Shown in pieces: positions 8,590 to 17,796 of a stretch of 64,000 bases of DNA. Position 1 is the first letter of the stretch; each line of letters begins with the position of its first letter. The stretch comes from Mesorhizobium sp. CA8. GTDB taxonomy: Bacteria; Pseudomonadota; Alphaproteobacteria; Rhizobiales; Rhizobiaceae. The translations under genes and the position numbers were made by a program. The DNA lies in assembly GCF_020164955.1 (NCBI RefSeq), contig NZ_JAIUHG010000028.1, forward strand, positions 24,106 through 88,105, read 5' to 3'. The notes beneath the pieces were generated by a model. The model saw nothing but the letters and a program-made list of their open reading frames with translations, was not told the origin of the DNA and made no database searches.

Positions 8590-9843
8590 CTACTCGTCGC
8601 CTTCGACGACCCGCAGCCTGAGCTGACCCGTCTTTGAATCGGCCACCCGCGCGCCGGTTTCCGCCTTGGCGGGACCGCCGCGCGGCGCCTCGGCCTCGCC
8701 CTCGGCAAATTCCAGCGCCTCGATCTTCTGACCGCGCTTGGTCACCTTCGACGTCGAGACCAGGATGTCGTCTATGTCCCGCGCCGCCTGGCCGAAATGC
8801 GTCTGCAGCCGGCGCACCCGCTCGTCGACCCGCGCCACATCCTCCATCAGCCGGATGACCTCGCCCTGGATCAGATGCGCCTGCTCGCGCATGCGGGCGT
8901 CCTTCAGGATCGCCTGGATGACCTGGATCGACAGCATCAGCAGCGAGGGCGAGACGATGACGACGCGGGCGCGATGCGCCTTCTGCACCACCGCCTCGAA
9001 ATTCTCGTGGATCTCGGCGAACACCGATTCCGACGGAACGAACATGAAGGCGGTGTCTTGGGTCTCGCCCTGGATCAGGTATTTTTCGGCGATATCGCGG
9101 ATATGCACCTCGATGTCGCGCCGGAAAGCCTGCGCCGCCGCCTTCTGCATGTTCTCCCCCTCGGCGGCGCGGATGGCGTTCCACGCTTCCAGTGGGAATT
9201 TTGCGTCGATGGCGAGCATCGGCGCGCCGTTCGGCATCCGCACCAGGCAGTCGGGCCGGCTGCCGTTGGAGAGGCTGGCCTGGAATTCATAGGCGCCGTG
9301 CGGTAGACCGTCGGCGACGATCGCTTCCATGCGCGACTGGCCGAAGGCGCCGCGCGTCTGCTTGTTGGACAAGATCGCCTGCAGTTGCACGACCTGGCCG
9401 GCCAAGGACTGGATATTGCCCTGCGCGGTATCGATCACCGCCAGCCGCTCCTGCAGCTTGGCCAGGCTTTCATGCGTCGACTTGGTCTGCTCGGCCATGG
9501 TCTGGCCGAGGCGGCCGGTCATGGCGTCAAGCCGCTGTCCCAGAGACTGGGTGAGCTCGGCCTGCCGCGCCCCGAACACCTCGGCGATCGCGCCCATGCG
9601 CCCCTGCATCTCGGCCTGCGCCTGCATGATGTCGGCCATCCTCGCCTCGGCATCGCGGGCATGGTCGGCTGCTTCCGCAGCGGCCGCCGCGCGCGCCCCG
9701 GCCGCGCGCCACAAGGCGATGACAAGCGCCACGAACAGCGCAAGCAGAAGGATTGCGCCGAAAGCCAGCGCCTGGCCAAGCGTGATGGTCGTGGCGCCAA
9801 GCCGCGCGATGGGCTCGGAAAGGATCGAGGTCATGTCGTTCAT
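8590..9843 (-). CDS. rmuC: DNA recombination protein RmuC
   Basis: About 417 residues. One N-terminal membrane helix (LGQALAFGAILLLALFVALVIALW) is followed by a long coiled coil (about 50-165), then the RmuC nuclease-like core (GAFGQSRMEAIVADGLP, DCLVRMPNGAPMLAIDAKFPLEAW, DTAFMFVPSESVFAEIHE). The family limits inversions and recombination at short repeats. The start is placed at the ATG at 9843 (MNDMTSIL); an upstream ATG at 9876 is also possible, and neither has a strong ribosome site. It is divergent from def, an order seen in other rhizobia. Confidence 0.9.
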   Translation of the reverse strand: MNDMTSILSEPIARLGATTITLGQALAFGAILLLALFVALVIALWRAAGARAAAAAEAADHARDAEARMADIMQAQAEMQGRMGAIAEVFGARQAELTQSLGQRLDAMTGRLGQTMAEQTKSTHESLAKLQERLAVIDTAQGNIQSLAGQVVQLQAILSNKQTRGAFGQSRMEAIVADGLPHGAYEFQASLSNGSRPDCLVRMPNGAPMLAIDAKFPLEAWNAIRAAEGENMQKAAAQAFRRDIEVHIRDIAEKYLIQGETQDTAFMFVPSESVFAEIHENFEAVVQKAHRARVVIVSPSLLMLSIQVIQAILKDARMREQAHLIQGEVIRLMEDVARVDERVRRLQTHFGQAARDIDDILVSTSKVTKRGQKIEALEFAEGEAEAPRGGPAKAETGARVADSKTGQLRLRVVEGDE

Positions 9844-9946
9844 TTGGACAGCATAACCGATTCGGCCGCGTGGCACAGATCAAAACGTGAACAGGCCAAC
9901 GGTGCCCCGGTTGACGCTTGTCAAGCGAGGTCTTAGGTGAGACGCC

Positions 9947-10477
9947 ATGTCGATCAAGCCGCTCATCATCCTTCCCGATCCCGTCCTGCGCCAGGTTTCC
10001 AAGCCGGTGGAGCGCGTCGATGCCGATTTGCGCAAGCTCGCCGACGACATGCTGGAAACCATGTATGACGCGCCCGGCATCGGCCTTGCGGCGATCCAGG
10101 TCGGCGTGCCCAGGCGGCTGTTGGTCATCGACCTCGCCAAGGAGGGCGAGCCGCCGGAGCCGCATGTCTTCATCAACCCGGAAGTTCTCGAAAGCGCCGA
10201 CCAGCGCTCGGTCTATGAGGAAGGCTGCCTGTCGATTCCCGATTATTATGCCGAGGTCGAGCGCCCGGCTTCGGTGCGGGTGAAATATCTCGATCGCGAC
10301 GGCAAATTGCAGGAGATGCAGGCGGAAGGCCTGATGGCCACCTGCCTGCAGCACGAGATCGACCATCTCAACGGCGTGCTGTTCATCGACCATATATCGA
10401 AGCTCAAGCGCGACATGGTGGTGCGGAAGTTCAAGAAGCTCGCCAAGGACAAGGCGCCGGGTAAGATGGTGGGCTAG
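9947..10477 (+). CDS. def: Peptide deformylase
   Basis: A 176-residue metalloenzyme that removes the N-formyl group from new proteins. All three motifs are intact: GIGLAAIQ at 44-51, EGCLSIP with metal ligand C94, and QHEIDHLNG with H136, E137 and H140. Only 6 bases separate it from fmt, which makes the formyl-Met-tRNA whose formyl group Def later removes; the pair is a conserved operon. Length is normal for a type 1 deformylase. Confidence 0.98.
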   Translation: MSIKPLIILPDPVLRQVSKPVERVDADLRKLADDMLETMYDAPGIGLAAIQVGVPRRLLVIDLAKEGEPPEPHVFINPEVLESADQRSVYEEGCLSIPDYYAEVERPASVRVKYLDRDGKLQEMQAEGLMATCLQHEIDHLNGVLFIDHISKLKRDMVVRKFKKLAKDKAPGKMVG

Positions 10478-10483
10478 AGGGGC

Positions 10484-11419
10484 ATGCCCCTTCGCGTCAT
10501 CTTCATGGGCACGCCGGATTTTTCCGTGCCGACCCTGCGCGCCATCGCCGAGGCCGGCCACGAGATCGCGGCCGTCTACACCCAGCCGCCGCGCGCCGCC
10601 GGACGGCGCGGGCTGGAGCTGACGCCCTCGCCGGTGCAGCGCGACGCGGAGCGGTTAGAGCTCGAGATGCGCACGCCGACATCGCTGAAAAGCGAGGCCG
10701 AGCAGCAGGCCTTCGCCGCCTTGAAGGCCGATGTCGCTGTCGTCGTGGCTTACGGCCTGCTCCTGCCGAAGGCCGTTTTGGACGCGCCGAGGTTGGGCTG
10801 CCTCAACGGCCATGCCTCGCTTTTGCCACGCTGGCGTGGTGCAGCTCCCATCCAGCGCGCCATCATGGCCGGCGATACCGAGACCGGCATGATGGTCATG
10901 AAGATGGAAGAGGGTCTGGACACCGGACCGGTGGCTATGGTTGAAAAATGCGCCATCGGACCCGATATGACGGCCGGCGAATTGCATGATCGCCTGATGG
11001 TGCAGGGCGCATCGCTGATGGTCGAGGCGCTCGCGCAGTTGGGGATAAATTGTCTGACATTTACCCCGCAGGCGGCGGAAGGGGTGACCTACGCCCAAAA
11101 GATCGATAAATCGGAGACACGCGTAGACTGGACGCGGCCTTCTGGCGAAGTCCACAATCACATTCGCGGCCTCTCGCCCTTCCCGGGCGCGTGGTGCGAG
11201 GTCGAAATTGGCGGCCGCATGGAGCGGCTGAAACTGCTTCGCTCGACGCTCTCGGATGGCGCCGGCGAGTCGGGAGGAATTCTCGATGACCGGCTGACGG
11301 TCGCCTGCGGATCGGGCGCGGTCAGGCTGGTCGAAGTTCAACGGGCGGGCGGAAGGCCTGCCGCCGCGCAAGAGTTTTTGCGTGGAGCCAAGATCGCAAA
11401 AGGAATGAAACTCACATGA
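10484..11419 (+). CDS. fmt: Methionyl-tRNA formyltransferase
   Basis: A 311-residue enzyme that formylates initiator Met-tRNA using 10-formyl-tetrahydrofolate. Catalytic residues are visible as N108, H110 (NGHASLLP) and D146 (EGLDTGP). The signature SLLPRWRGAAPIQRAI is intact, and the C-terminal OB-like domain (about 205-311) binds tRNA. AGAGGGGC precedes the ATG. The stop overlaps the start of the GNAT gene by four bases. Confidence 0.98.
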   Translation: MPLRVIFMGTPDFSVPTLRAIAEAGHEIAAVYTQPPRAAGRRGLELTPSPVQRDAERLELEMRTPTSLKSEAEQQAFAALKADVAVVVAYGLLLPKAVLDAPRLGCLNGHASLLPRWRGAAPIQRAIMAGDTETGMMVMKMEEGLDTGPVAMVEKCAIGPDMTAGELHDRLMVQGASLMVEALAQLGINCLTFTPQAAEGVTYAQKIDKSETRVDWTRPSGEVHNHIRGLSPFPGAWCEVEIGGRMERLKLLRSTLSDGAGESGGILDDRLTVACGSGAVRLVEVQRAGGRPAAAQEFLRGAKIAKGMKLT

Positions 11420-11922
11420 GCATGATGTCGATACGCGCGGCGACGCCGCGGGATCGCGAGGCGATCCGCCTCGTCGAAGAGCATGCCTTTGGCCAGCAGG
11501 CGGAAGCCGGCCTGGTCGACGCACTGGTCACCGGCGGCGACGCCGTCGTCGAGCTGGTTGCAGAGGAAGACGGCCAGGTCGTCGGCCACATCCTGTTTTC
11601 CAGGCTTTACGTAGACAATGGAGGCAAGCGCTTCGCGGCCGTCGCGCTGGCGCCGCTGGCGGTCGAACCCTCCTTCCACGGCACCGGCATCGGCGGCGCG
11701 CTGATCCGCGAGGCGCATGTGCGGCTCAAGGAAGCCGGCGAGACGCTTGCCGTCGTCTTGGGTGATCCGACCTATTACGGTCGGTTTGGCTATACCCATG
11801 ATCGCGCCGGAAAGTTCGAAAGCGAGTATCAGGGCGAGGCGCTGCAGGCCCTGGCTTGGGGCGACGCGCCCGAGACCGGCAGGCTGGTCTACGCTTCGGC
11901 CTTCACCGCGCTCGCTGCTTAG
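11416..11922 (+). CDS. GNAT family N-acetyltransferase
   Basis: A 168-residue protein with the GNAT fold, including the acetyl-CoA pyrophosphate loop (PSFHGTGIGGALIREAH) and the YYGRFGY-type C-terminal motif seen in YhbS-like acetyltransferases. The substrate is unknown. It is coupled to fmt by an ATGA overlap and precedes truA, a position where rhizobial genomes often carry such a gene. A 70-base palindromic repeat begins at its stop codon. Confidence 0.88.
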   Translation: MSMMSIRAATPRDREAIRLVEEHAFGQQAEAGLVDALVTGGDAVVELVAEEDGQVVGHILFSRLYVDNGGKRFAAVALAPLAVEPSFHGTGIGGALIREAHVRLKEAGETLAVVLGDPTYYGRFGYTHDRAGKFESEYQGEALQALAWGDAPETGRLVYASAFTALAA

Positions 11923-11991
11923 AGCATGATCCCGAACCGAAGGTCCGCGTCCGCGAAAAGTGGGAACCGGTTTTCGGATAAGATCATGCTC
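11922..11991. repeat. Dispersed rhizobial palindromic repeat (GAGCATGATC family)
   Basis: The ends are exact inverted repeats GAGCATGATC and GATCATGCTC. Between them are the family's core words CCGAA, GAAAAGTGGGAACCGG and TTTTCGG. This intergenic palindrome is abundant in Mesorhizobium-type genomes as I recall. It can fold into a hairpin between the GNAT gene and truA, and could act as a processing or termination site. Confidence 0.8.
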
Positions 11992-12037
11992 AGTCGAGAA
12001 GACAGTGTCTCGTTTCGATCGCAGACAATTATCTGAC

Positions 12038-12826
12038 ATGCCGCGTTTTCGGCTCGATATCGAATATGACGGCAGCCGATTTGCCGGCTGGCAGCATCAG
12101 GCCGACCAGCCCTCGGTGCAGCAGGCGATCGAGCAGGCGATCCAGAAGTTCTGCGGTGAAGAGGTAAGAATACGGGCCGCCGGCCGCACCGATGCCGGCG
12201 TGCACGCCACCGCCCAGGTGGCTCATGTCGATCTGGCCAAAGCGTGGTCGGGCGACAAGGTGCGCGATGCGGTCAACGCCCATTTGCACGCGGCCGGCGC
12301 GCGTGTAGCCGTCCTCAAGGCGGCGGTCGTCGCCGACGGTTTCGACGCGCGCTTTTCCGCCACCGGCCGCCACTATCTTTATCGCATCCTTAACCGCCGG
12401 GCACCGGCGGCGCTGGAAAAGGGCAAGGTCTGGTGGGTGCCGAAGCGGCTCGATGCCGAGGCCATGCATGAGGCGGCCAAGGTGCTGCTCGGAAAGCATG
12501 ACTTTACCACCTTCCGCTCCACCCAGTGCCAGGCCGAAAGCCCGGTCCGCACGCTTGACCGCCTCGACGTCGGCCGCAATGGGGACTTCGTCGAGGTGCG
12601 CAGCTCGGCGCGCTCCTTCCTGCACAACCAGGTTCGCTCGATGGTCGGCTCGCTGAAGCGCGTCGGCGACGGCTCCTGGAGCGCCGCCGATCTCAAAGCG
12701 GCGCTCGAAGCGCGCGACCGCGCCGCCTGCGGCCAGGTAGCGCCGCCGGACGGACTGTTTCTTGTCGGGGTGGACTATCCAGAGGCGCCCGGCAAATCCG
12801 CCATCGCTGGGGACACAGACATCTAA
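12038..12826 (+). CDS. truA: tRNA pseudouridine(38-40) synthase
   Basis: A 262-residue protein starting MPRFRLDIEYDG, the usual TruA N-terminus; in-frame codons upstream belong to the repeat and are not family-like. The catalytic aspartate is D52 in AAGRTDAGVHA. Later motifs FSATGRHYLYRI and FVEVRSSARSFLHNQVRSMVG match TruA. It modifies U38-U40 in the anticodon arm of many tRNAs. It ends tail-to-tail with the dapE-linked membrane gene, the two stop codons overlapping by four bases. Confidence 0.97.
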   Translation: MPRFRLDIEYDGSRFAGWQHQADQPSVQQAIEQAIQKFCGEEVRIRAAGRTDAGVHATAQVAHVDLAKAWSGDKVRDAVNAHLHAAGARVAVLKAAVVADGFDARFSATGRHYLYRILNRRAPAALEKGKVWWVPKRLDAEAMHEAAKVLLGKHDFTTFRSTQCQAESPVRTLDRLDVGRNGDFVEVRSSARSFLHNQVRSMVGSLKRVGDGSWSAADLKAALEARDRAACGQVAPPDGLFLVGVDYPEAPGKSAIAGDTDI

Positions 12827-13428
12827 CCCGTCGTGCCGTCCGGTATGTCGATGCCGAGCAGCGCCTGCAGGCCGAACAGGACGAGCAGCGAGGCAATGAA
12901 CATGCCGACGAACACGGCCGTGCCCACGGCGGGGCCTTTGCCGATCGATGCATTGGTCATGCGCCAGGTCAGCACCATCGACAAGGCAAACAGAACCAGC
13001 GACAACAGGCTGGTGATCTCGCTGCTGGAGGGGAGGAAGAGCCTGAACAGCGCCGCGGGCAGCATCAGCCAGGCGATGATCGCCGACGCCCAGTTGGACG
13101 CGACGACATAGTGGACGAAGCGGCTGCCTATGCCGGCGCGTGGCGCGACGAGCGCCAGCGCCACCAACGGCAGCACCCAGGAGCCGAGATCGACGGTCGC
13201 CAGCCGGATCAGCATGCCGAGGCGTCCGGCGAAGGCGTCCGGATCGCCGATCTCGTTGGCGATCCCCACCCAGCCGACGATCAGCGCCGGGGCGGCCACG
13301 ACGATGGCGAAGAAAGAATTCCAGAAACCGTCCGCCGAAAGGTCGACCAGGCGCAACCCGTCGGCCTTGCCGAACATCAGCCGCCAGGCGCCGGCCAGCG
13401 AAGCATAGGTTTCGTCCGCCGAAAGCAT
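12823..13428 (-). CDS. Conserved membrane protein downstream of dapE
   Basis: A 201-residue protein with about five membrane segments: FFAIVVAAPALIVGWVGIA, SWVLPLVALALVAP, ASAIIAWLMLPAALF, LLSLVLFALSMVLTW and VGTAVFVGMFIASLLVLFGL. The family is not recognised. The ATG lies 2 bases after the dapE stop, so the two are cotranscribed and probably coupled. A role tied to lysine or cell-wall synthesis is only a guess from position. Confidence 0.75.
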   Translation of the reverse strand: MLSADETYASLAGAWRLMFGKADGLRLVDLSADGFWNSFFAIVVAAPALIVGWVGIANEIGDPDAFAGRLGMLIRLATVDLGSWVLPLVALALVAPRAGIGSRFVHYVVASNWASAIIAWLMLPAALFRLFLPSSSEITSLLSLVLFALSMVLTWRMTNASIGKGPAVGTAVFVGMFIASLLVLFGLQALLGIDIPDGTTG

Positions 13429-13430
13429 GG

Positions 13431-14630
13431 TCACGAAAGGCCTTGTCCGAACCAGTCTTCGATAAAGCGTTCGTAGATTTGCGTCAGCGTCTCCAGATCG
13501 GCAAGGGCGACGCGCTCGTCCACCATATGCATGGTCTTGCCGACCAGGCCGAACTCGACCACCGGGCAATAATCCTTGATGAAGCGCGCATCCGACGTGC
13601 CGCCGGAGGTAGAGAGCGCCGGCGTCTTGCCGACCACGGCCTTGACCGAGCTGCTCAGCGCATCGATCAGCCTGTCGTCGCGGGTCAGGAAGACATGGCT
13701 CGGCCGGTCGCGCCAGACGAGCTCGTAATCGACCGGCGTCTTCTTGCCCGGCCGATATTTCCGGCGTCCGGCGGCCTGGTCGAGCCGGTTGTGGATCTCG
13801 GCCTGGATCGTCTCTGCGTCCCAGCTGTCGTTGAAGCGGATGTTGAACGTCGCGATCGCCTTGGCCGGGATGACGTTGGTCGCAGGATTGCCGACGTCGA
13901 TCGACGTCACTTCGAGATTGGTCGGCTGGAAATCCTTCGTTCCCTTGTCGAACACGGGATGGAGCAGCGCGTCGACCAGGCTCATCAGGCCGCGCACCGG
14001 ATTGTCGGCAAGCTGCGGATAGGCGGCATGGCCCTGGCGTCCGTTGACAATGACGCTGCCGGAGAGCGAGCCGCGCCGGCCGATCTTGATCATGTCGCCG
14101 AGCGCATCCGGATTGGTCGGCTCGCCGACGATCGAAGCGTCCCACTTCTCGCCTTTGGCCGCCGCCCAGTCGAGCAGCTTGGTGGTGCCGTTGATGGCCG
14201 GTCCTTCCTCGTCGCCGGTGACGAGCAGCGACACCGAGCCTTTCGGGCCGCCATTCTTTGCGACATGGCGCGCCACGGCGGCGACGAAGCAGGCGATGCC
14301 GCCCTTCATATCGACGGCGCCCCGGCCATACATCTCGCCATTGGCGATTTCGGCGGCGAAGGGCGGATGCGTCCAGGCCGCCTCGTCGCCCACCGGCACC
14401 ACGTCGGTATGGCCGGCAAACATCAGATGCGGCCCGTTGCCCGAGCGCCGCGCATAGAGGTTTTCGATGTCCGGCGTGCCGTCTTCCGAGAAGATTGGAC
14501 GTTCGACCGAGAAGCCGAGCGGTTTCAGCATGTCTTGCAGCGCTGCAAGCGCGCCGCCCTCGGTGGGCGTCACGGACGGGCAGCGGATCAGGGCGGCAAG
14601 ATTCGCGGCGGGATCGGTCGGCAATGTCAT
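13431..14630 (-). CDS. dapE: Succinyl-diaminopimelate desuccinylase
   Basis: A 399-residue M20 dizinc hydrolase of the lysine/meso-diaminopimelate pathway. Metal and catalytic residues are visible: H74 and D76 in FAGHTDVVP, the shared ligand D107 in GRGAVDMKGG, and E141/E142 in TGDEEGP. A distal His lies in GKTMHMVDE. The dimerisation lid occupies about 185-295. The start MTLPTDP gives a normal family length; the open frame upstream lacks family similarity. dapD, two steps earlier in the pathway, lies 2.3 kb away on the same strand. Confidence 0.96.
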   Translation of the reverse strand: MTLPTDPAANLAALIRCPSVTPTEGGALAALQDMLKPLGFSVERPIFSEDGTPDIENLYARRSGNGPHLMFAGHTDVVPVGDEAAWTHPPFAAEIANGEMYGRGAVDMKGGIACFVAAVARHVAKNGGPKGSVSLLVTGDEEGPAINGTTKLLDWAAAKGEKWDASIVGEPTNPDALGDMIKIGRRGSLSGSVIVNGRQGHAAYPQLADNPVRGLMSLVDALLHPVFDKGTKDFQPTNLEVTSIDVGNPATNVIPAKAIATFNIRFNDSWDAETIQAEIHNRLDQAAGRRKYRPGKKTPVDYELVWRDRPSHVFLTRDDRLIDALSSSVKAVVGKTPALSTSGGTSDARFIKDYCPVVEFGLVGKTMHMVDERVALADLETLTQIYERFIEDWFGQGLS

Positions 14631-14804
14631 GGGCAAAGCGATAGTCGAAAGCGTTTGTCGTGTCACGATGGCAGATGATCGCCGGTCATGCCGCCGACAA
14701 TCTGGTTTTCCTAGCGTGTAAATGCATCTCGCCCGGACGTGTGCAGCGGTTCTGGGAGAACGGCATGCATAATGGGAAATTGCGGTCCAAGCGAGGACGA
14801 GTGC

Positions 14805-15839
14805 ATGGCCAGTGAAACGAGGATGATCGCGATAGCCGGCGCCGGCAGCATCGGCTGCTATGTCGGCGGCTGCCTGGCGCTCGCCGGACGCAAGGTCGTC
14901 TTCCTCGGCCGCGGCCGCGTCGTCGAGGCCATGCGCGAAAGCGGGCTGCGCGTCAGCGATCTCGACGGCCGAGACCGCCGCGTCGAGGCACAAGCGATTT
15001 CGGCGAGCGACGATCCGGCGATCGCACTGACGGATGCGGATGTCATCCTGGTGACGGTGAAGAGCGGCGCGACCGGGGAGATGGCCAGGTTGATTGCAGC
15101 CCATGGGCGCCCGTATGCCGTGGTGGTCAGCCTGCAGAACGGCGTCAACAATGCCGACCGGCTGCGCGCCGCGCTCCCTGGACGGCGGGTGCTGACCGGC
15201 ATGGTAATGTTCAACGTCGTCCTGTCGCCCGATGGCGAGCTGCCGTTGCGTGCGCACCGCGCCAGCCAGGGCGAGGTGATGATCGATACCGGCGTCGACC
15301 GTCTCGTCGATCTGCTCGACGTCGATGGGCTTGCCGTCGAAGCGCGCGCCGACATGAAGGCGGTGCAGTGGGGCAAATTGCTGATGAACCTAAACAATGC
15401 ATTGGTGGCGCTCTCCGATCTGCCGCTGGCAAGGCAACTGGCCGACCGCAACTGGCGCGCCGTCCTCGCCGCCGAGATCGACGAGGCGCTCGCCGTGATG
15501 AGGGCCGCGGGCATCACGCCGGCGCGCATCACCGGCCTCCCGCCGATGCTGCTGCCGAAAATGCTGCGGCTCCCCGACTGGCTGTTCGGGCTTCTGGCCC
15601 GCCGCATGCTGGCGATCGACCCTCAGGCGCGCTCGTCAATGTGGGACGACCTGAAACGCGGCCGTCCGACAGAGATCGACGAATTGCAAGGCGCGGTCAT
15701 TCGCCTGGCGAAACAAACGGGTATCCCGACGCCGGTCAATGAACGCGTCACGGCGCTGGTGCGTCAGGCGGAAGCGGAAAAGCGCGGTCCGCCCGGCCTC
15801 AGGCCGGAAGCGGTCAGCGGCGGTCCTCGATCAGCGTGA
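14805..15839 (+). CDS. Ketopantoate reductase-like (PanE/ApbA family) oxidoreductase
   Basis: About 344 residues. The N-terminal Rossmann fold has GAGSIG at residues 12-17. The NGVNNADRL motif and the helical C-terminal domain with WGKLLMNLNNAL carry the catalytic Lys and Asn seen in 2-dehydropantoate 2-reductase. It probably reduces ketopantoate to pantoate with NADPH, but many rhizobia carry several paralogues, so the substrate is not certain. The chosen ATG has GAGGACGAG upstream. Its 3' end overlaps the convergent membrane gene by 26 bases. Confidence 0.85.
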   Translation: MASETRMIAIAGAGSIGCYVGGCLALAGRKVVFLGRGRVVEAMRESGLRVSDLDGRDRRVEAQAISASDDPAIALTDADVILVTVKSGATGEMARLIAAHGRPYAVVVSLQNGVNNADRLRAALPGRRVLTGMVMFNVVLSPDGELPLRAHRASQGEVMIDTGVDRLVDLLDVDGLAVEARADMKAVQWGKLLMNLNNALVALSDLPLARQLADRNWRAVLAAEIDEALAVMRAAGITPARITGLPPMLLPKMLRLPDWLFGLLARRMLAIDPQARSSMWDDLKRGRPTEIDELQGAVIRLAKQTGIPTPVNERVTALVRQAEAEKRGPPGLRPEAVSGGPRSA

Positions 15840-16515
15840 TCTTCTGCCAGATCTTGCGCGACAGATTGGAGCTCAGGTTCTCGATGTCGTTGACGGCATT
15901 GACGACGACATCGTCATTGACCGACTGCGCGAACAGCGCCGCGATCTTGCCGGTGATCGACAGCATTTCCGAGCAATAGTCGAGATAGCGCGCCAGCTCG
16001 GCGGCGTTGGTGATGCGGGCGGGCGAGTGCGATGTCGGCTTGAAGTCGGCCGACAAGGTCGCTGGATCCTTGGTCAGCTGATGCATGTCGATGACGTGGA
16101 TCAGCGAGCGCAGCCCGTGCAACTGCCGGAACACTTTCTTGCGCTTGATCCGTTCCTCGGTGCGGATCAGCGCCAGCAAGCCGAGCACCGCCAGGATCAC
16201 GGTGTTGATCGTCGCCTCGATGCCCTGCATCGACTGCACGGCATCGTCGGCGCCCGAAATGCGGTCGAGCGGCAGGATAGTGCCGACGAACAGGAACATC
16301 GCCACGCCGGCGATGAAAGCCGCGACGATGACGCCGCGCAGCCACCAGATCGGCGCCTCCAGGTTCCTGGCGGCCTTGGCGAGGTCCCGCGACAGCGACA
16401 CCAGTTCGCCGGCGACGGCGCGCAGTCCCCTTTGCGGAAAACGCTCGGCGACACGCTCCTCGAGCCTCTGGGCGGTATCGATGATCCGCGCCGGATCGAG
16501 CGTGCGGTAGCGCAT
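15814..16515 (-). CDS. Conserved membrane protein of the dapD operon
   Basis: A 233-residue protein with two membrane segments (about 58-82, GVIVAAFIAGVAMFLFVGTI; about 103-118, INTVILAVLGLLALI) between a helical N-terminal region and a long, mostly helical C-terminal cytoplasmic region. The family is not recognised. It follows the DUF805-like gene by 7 bases on the same strand, so it is probably the third gene of the dapD operon. Confidence 0.75.
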   Translation of the reverse strand: MRYRTLDPARIIDTAQRLEERVAERFPQRGLRAVAGELVSLSRDLAKAARNLEAPIWWLRGVIVAAFIAGVAMFLFVGTILPLDRISGADDAVQSMQGIEATINTVILAVLGLLALIRTEERIKRKKVFRQLHGLRSLIHVIDMHQLTKDPATLSADFKPTSHSPARITNAAELARYLDYCSEMLSITGKIAALFAQSVNDDVVVNAVNDIENLSSNLSRKIWQKITLIEDRR

Positions 16516-16522
16516 GGCGGTC

Positions 16523-16894
16523 TCAGCTATCGCCTGGCGCGTTGGTGCGCCTGCCGTAGCGATTCGGTCCGGGATCGCTGCGGAAACAGGAGAGGATGAT
16601 GAGCAGGATGGGCCCGATGATAAGCGAGATCAGCGCAAAATAGGTCGGCTTGCCGAAATCGTGGAAGCGCTTCGCCGTGACCGCGAAGGTGGCCCAGGCC
16701 GAGATCAGCAGCACCCCCCAGCAGATCATGGCCCAGTTCTGGCTGGCCGCGGTGTTCAGTTCAACCCGCGCGAACTGATAGAACGGGAAAAACTGGATAA
16801 GCACCAGCAGGATCCCGGCCAGCGCATAGGCGACCGGGCTCAGCCGCCCCGAAAGGCTGAAGAACAGCCAGAGGAATTGCGATCTGTCAGACAA
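16523..16894 (-). CDS. DUF805-like small membrane protein
   Basis: A 123-residue protein with about four membrane helices and the DUF805-like pattern: an N-terminal FFSLSGRLSPVAY segment and an AVTAKRFHDFGKP motif before the last two helices. Function is unknown. It begins 24 bases after the dapD stop and is followed 7 bases later by another membrane gene. Confidence 0.75.
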   Translation of the reverse strand: MSDRSQFLWLFFSLSGRLSPVAYALAGILLVLIQFFPFYQFARVELNTAASQNWAMICWGVLLISAWATFAVTAKRFHDFGKPTYFALISLIIGPILLIILSCFRSDPGPNRYGRRTNAPGDS

Positions 16895-16918
16895 TAGCGT
16901 CCGCTCCGTTGGGGAGGA

Positions 16919-17773
16919 TCAATCGCGCAGCAATTCGTTGATCGAGGTCTTGGACCGGGTCTTGGCGTCGACGCGCTTGACGATGACGGCGCAATAAAGG
17001 CTCGGGCCCGGGTCGCCATTGGGCAGCGGCTTGCCCGGCAGCGATCCGGCGACGACGACCGAGTTCGGCGGCACCTCGCCGTAAAAGACCTCGCCGGTGG
17101 CGCGGTCGACGATCTTGGTCGACTGGCCGATGAATACGCCCATGCCGAGCACGGAGCCTTCGCGCACGATGCAGCCCTCGACCACTTCCGAGCGCGCGCC
17201 GATGAAGCAATTGTCCTCGATGATGGTCGGGCCGGCCTGCATCGGCTCCAGCACGCCGCCGATGCCGACCCCGCCGGAGAGATGCACGTTCTTGCCGATC
17301 TGGGCGCAGGAGCCGACCGAGGCCCAAGTGTCGACCATGGTGCCGGTATCGACGTAGGCGCCGACATTGACGAAGGACGGCATCAGCACGGCGCCCGGCG
17401 CGACATAGGCCGAGCGGCGCACGATCGAGGACGGCACGGCGCGGAAGCCGGCCTTCTCGAAATCGACGGCGCTCCAGCCGTCGAACTTGGACGGCACCTT
17501 GTCCCACCACACGGCCTGGCCGGGACCGCCCTTGATGATCTCCATCGGGTTCAGCCGGAAGGAGAGCAGCACTGCCTTCTTCAGCCACTGGTTGACGTGC
17601 CACTTGCCGTCGTCCCGCCGTTCGGCGACGCGGGCGACGCCGCGATCGAGCAGGTCGAGCGCCGCCTGGATGGCGTCGCGCGTCTCGCCGCGCGTCGCGG
17701 TCGAAATCGTGTCGCGCTCCTCGAAGGCCCTTTCGATGGTCTTTTCGAGGCTCGCCAGATCTGGCTTCGACAT
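16919..17773 (-). CDS. dapD: 2,3,4,5-tetrahydropyridine-2,6-dicarboxylate N-succinyltransferase
   Basis: A 284-residue enzyme of the succinylase branch of lysine and diaminopimelate synthesis. An N-terminal helical domain is followed by the hexapeptide left-handed beta-helix (about 105-240: VLMPSFVNVGAYVDTGTMVD, GGVGIGGVLEP, CFIGARSEVVEG). Length matches the family. It is the first gene of an operon with two membrane genes and shares a divergent promoter region with the LOG-family gene. Confidence 0.97.
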   Translation of the reverse strand: MSKPDLASLEKTIERAFEERDTISTATRGETRDAIQAALDLLDRGVARVAERRDDGKWHVNQWLKKAVLLSFRLNPMEIIKGGPGQAVWWDKVPSKFDGWSAVDFEKAGFRAVPSSIVRRSAYVAPGAVLMPSFVNVGAYVDTGTMVDTWASVGSCAQIGKNVHLSGGVGIGGVLEPMQAGPTIIEDNCFIGARSEVVEGCIVREGSVLGMGVFIGQSTKIVDRATGEVFYGEVPPNSVVVAGSLPGKPLPNGDPGPSLYCAVIVKRVDAKTRSKTSINELLRD

Positions 17774-17796
17774 GATTTCGCTCCATTACCAAGCTG

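Noticed and set aside
8418..8708. N-terminal extension of the threonine dehydratase frame
   Set aside because: The extension is Arg/Pro-rich and unlike the family; the ATG at 8417 gives the standard N-terminus.
14631..15257. Upstream extension of the dapE frame
   Set aside because: It is antisense to the panE-like gene and has no DapE features.
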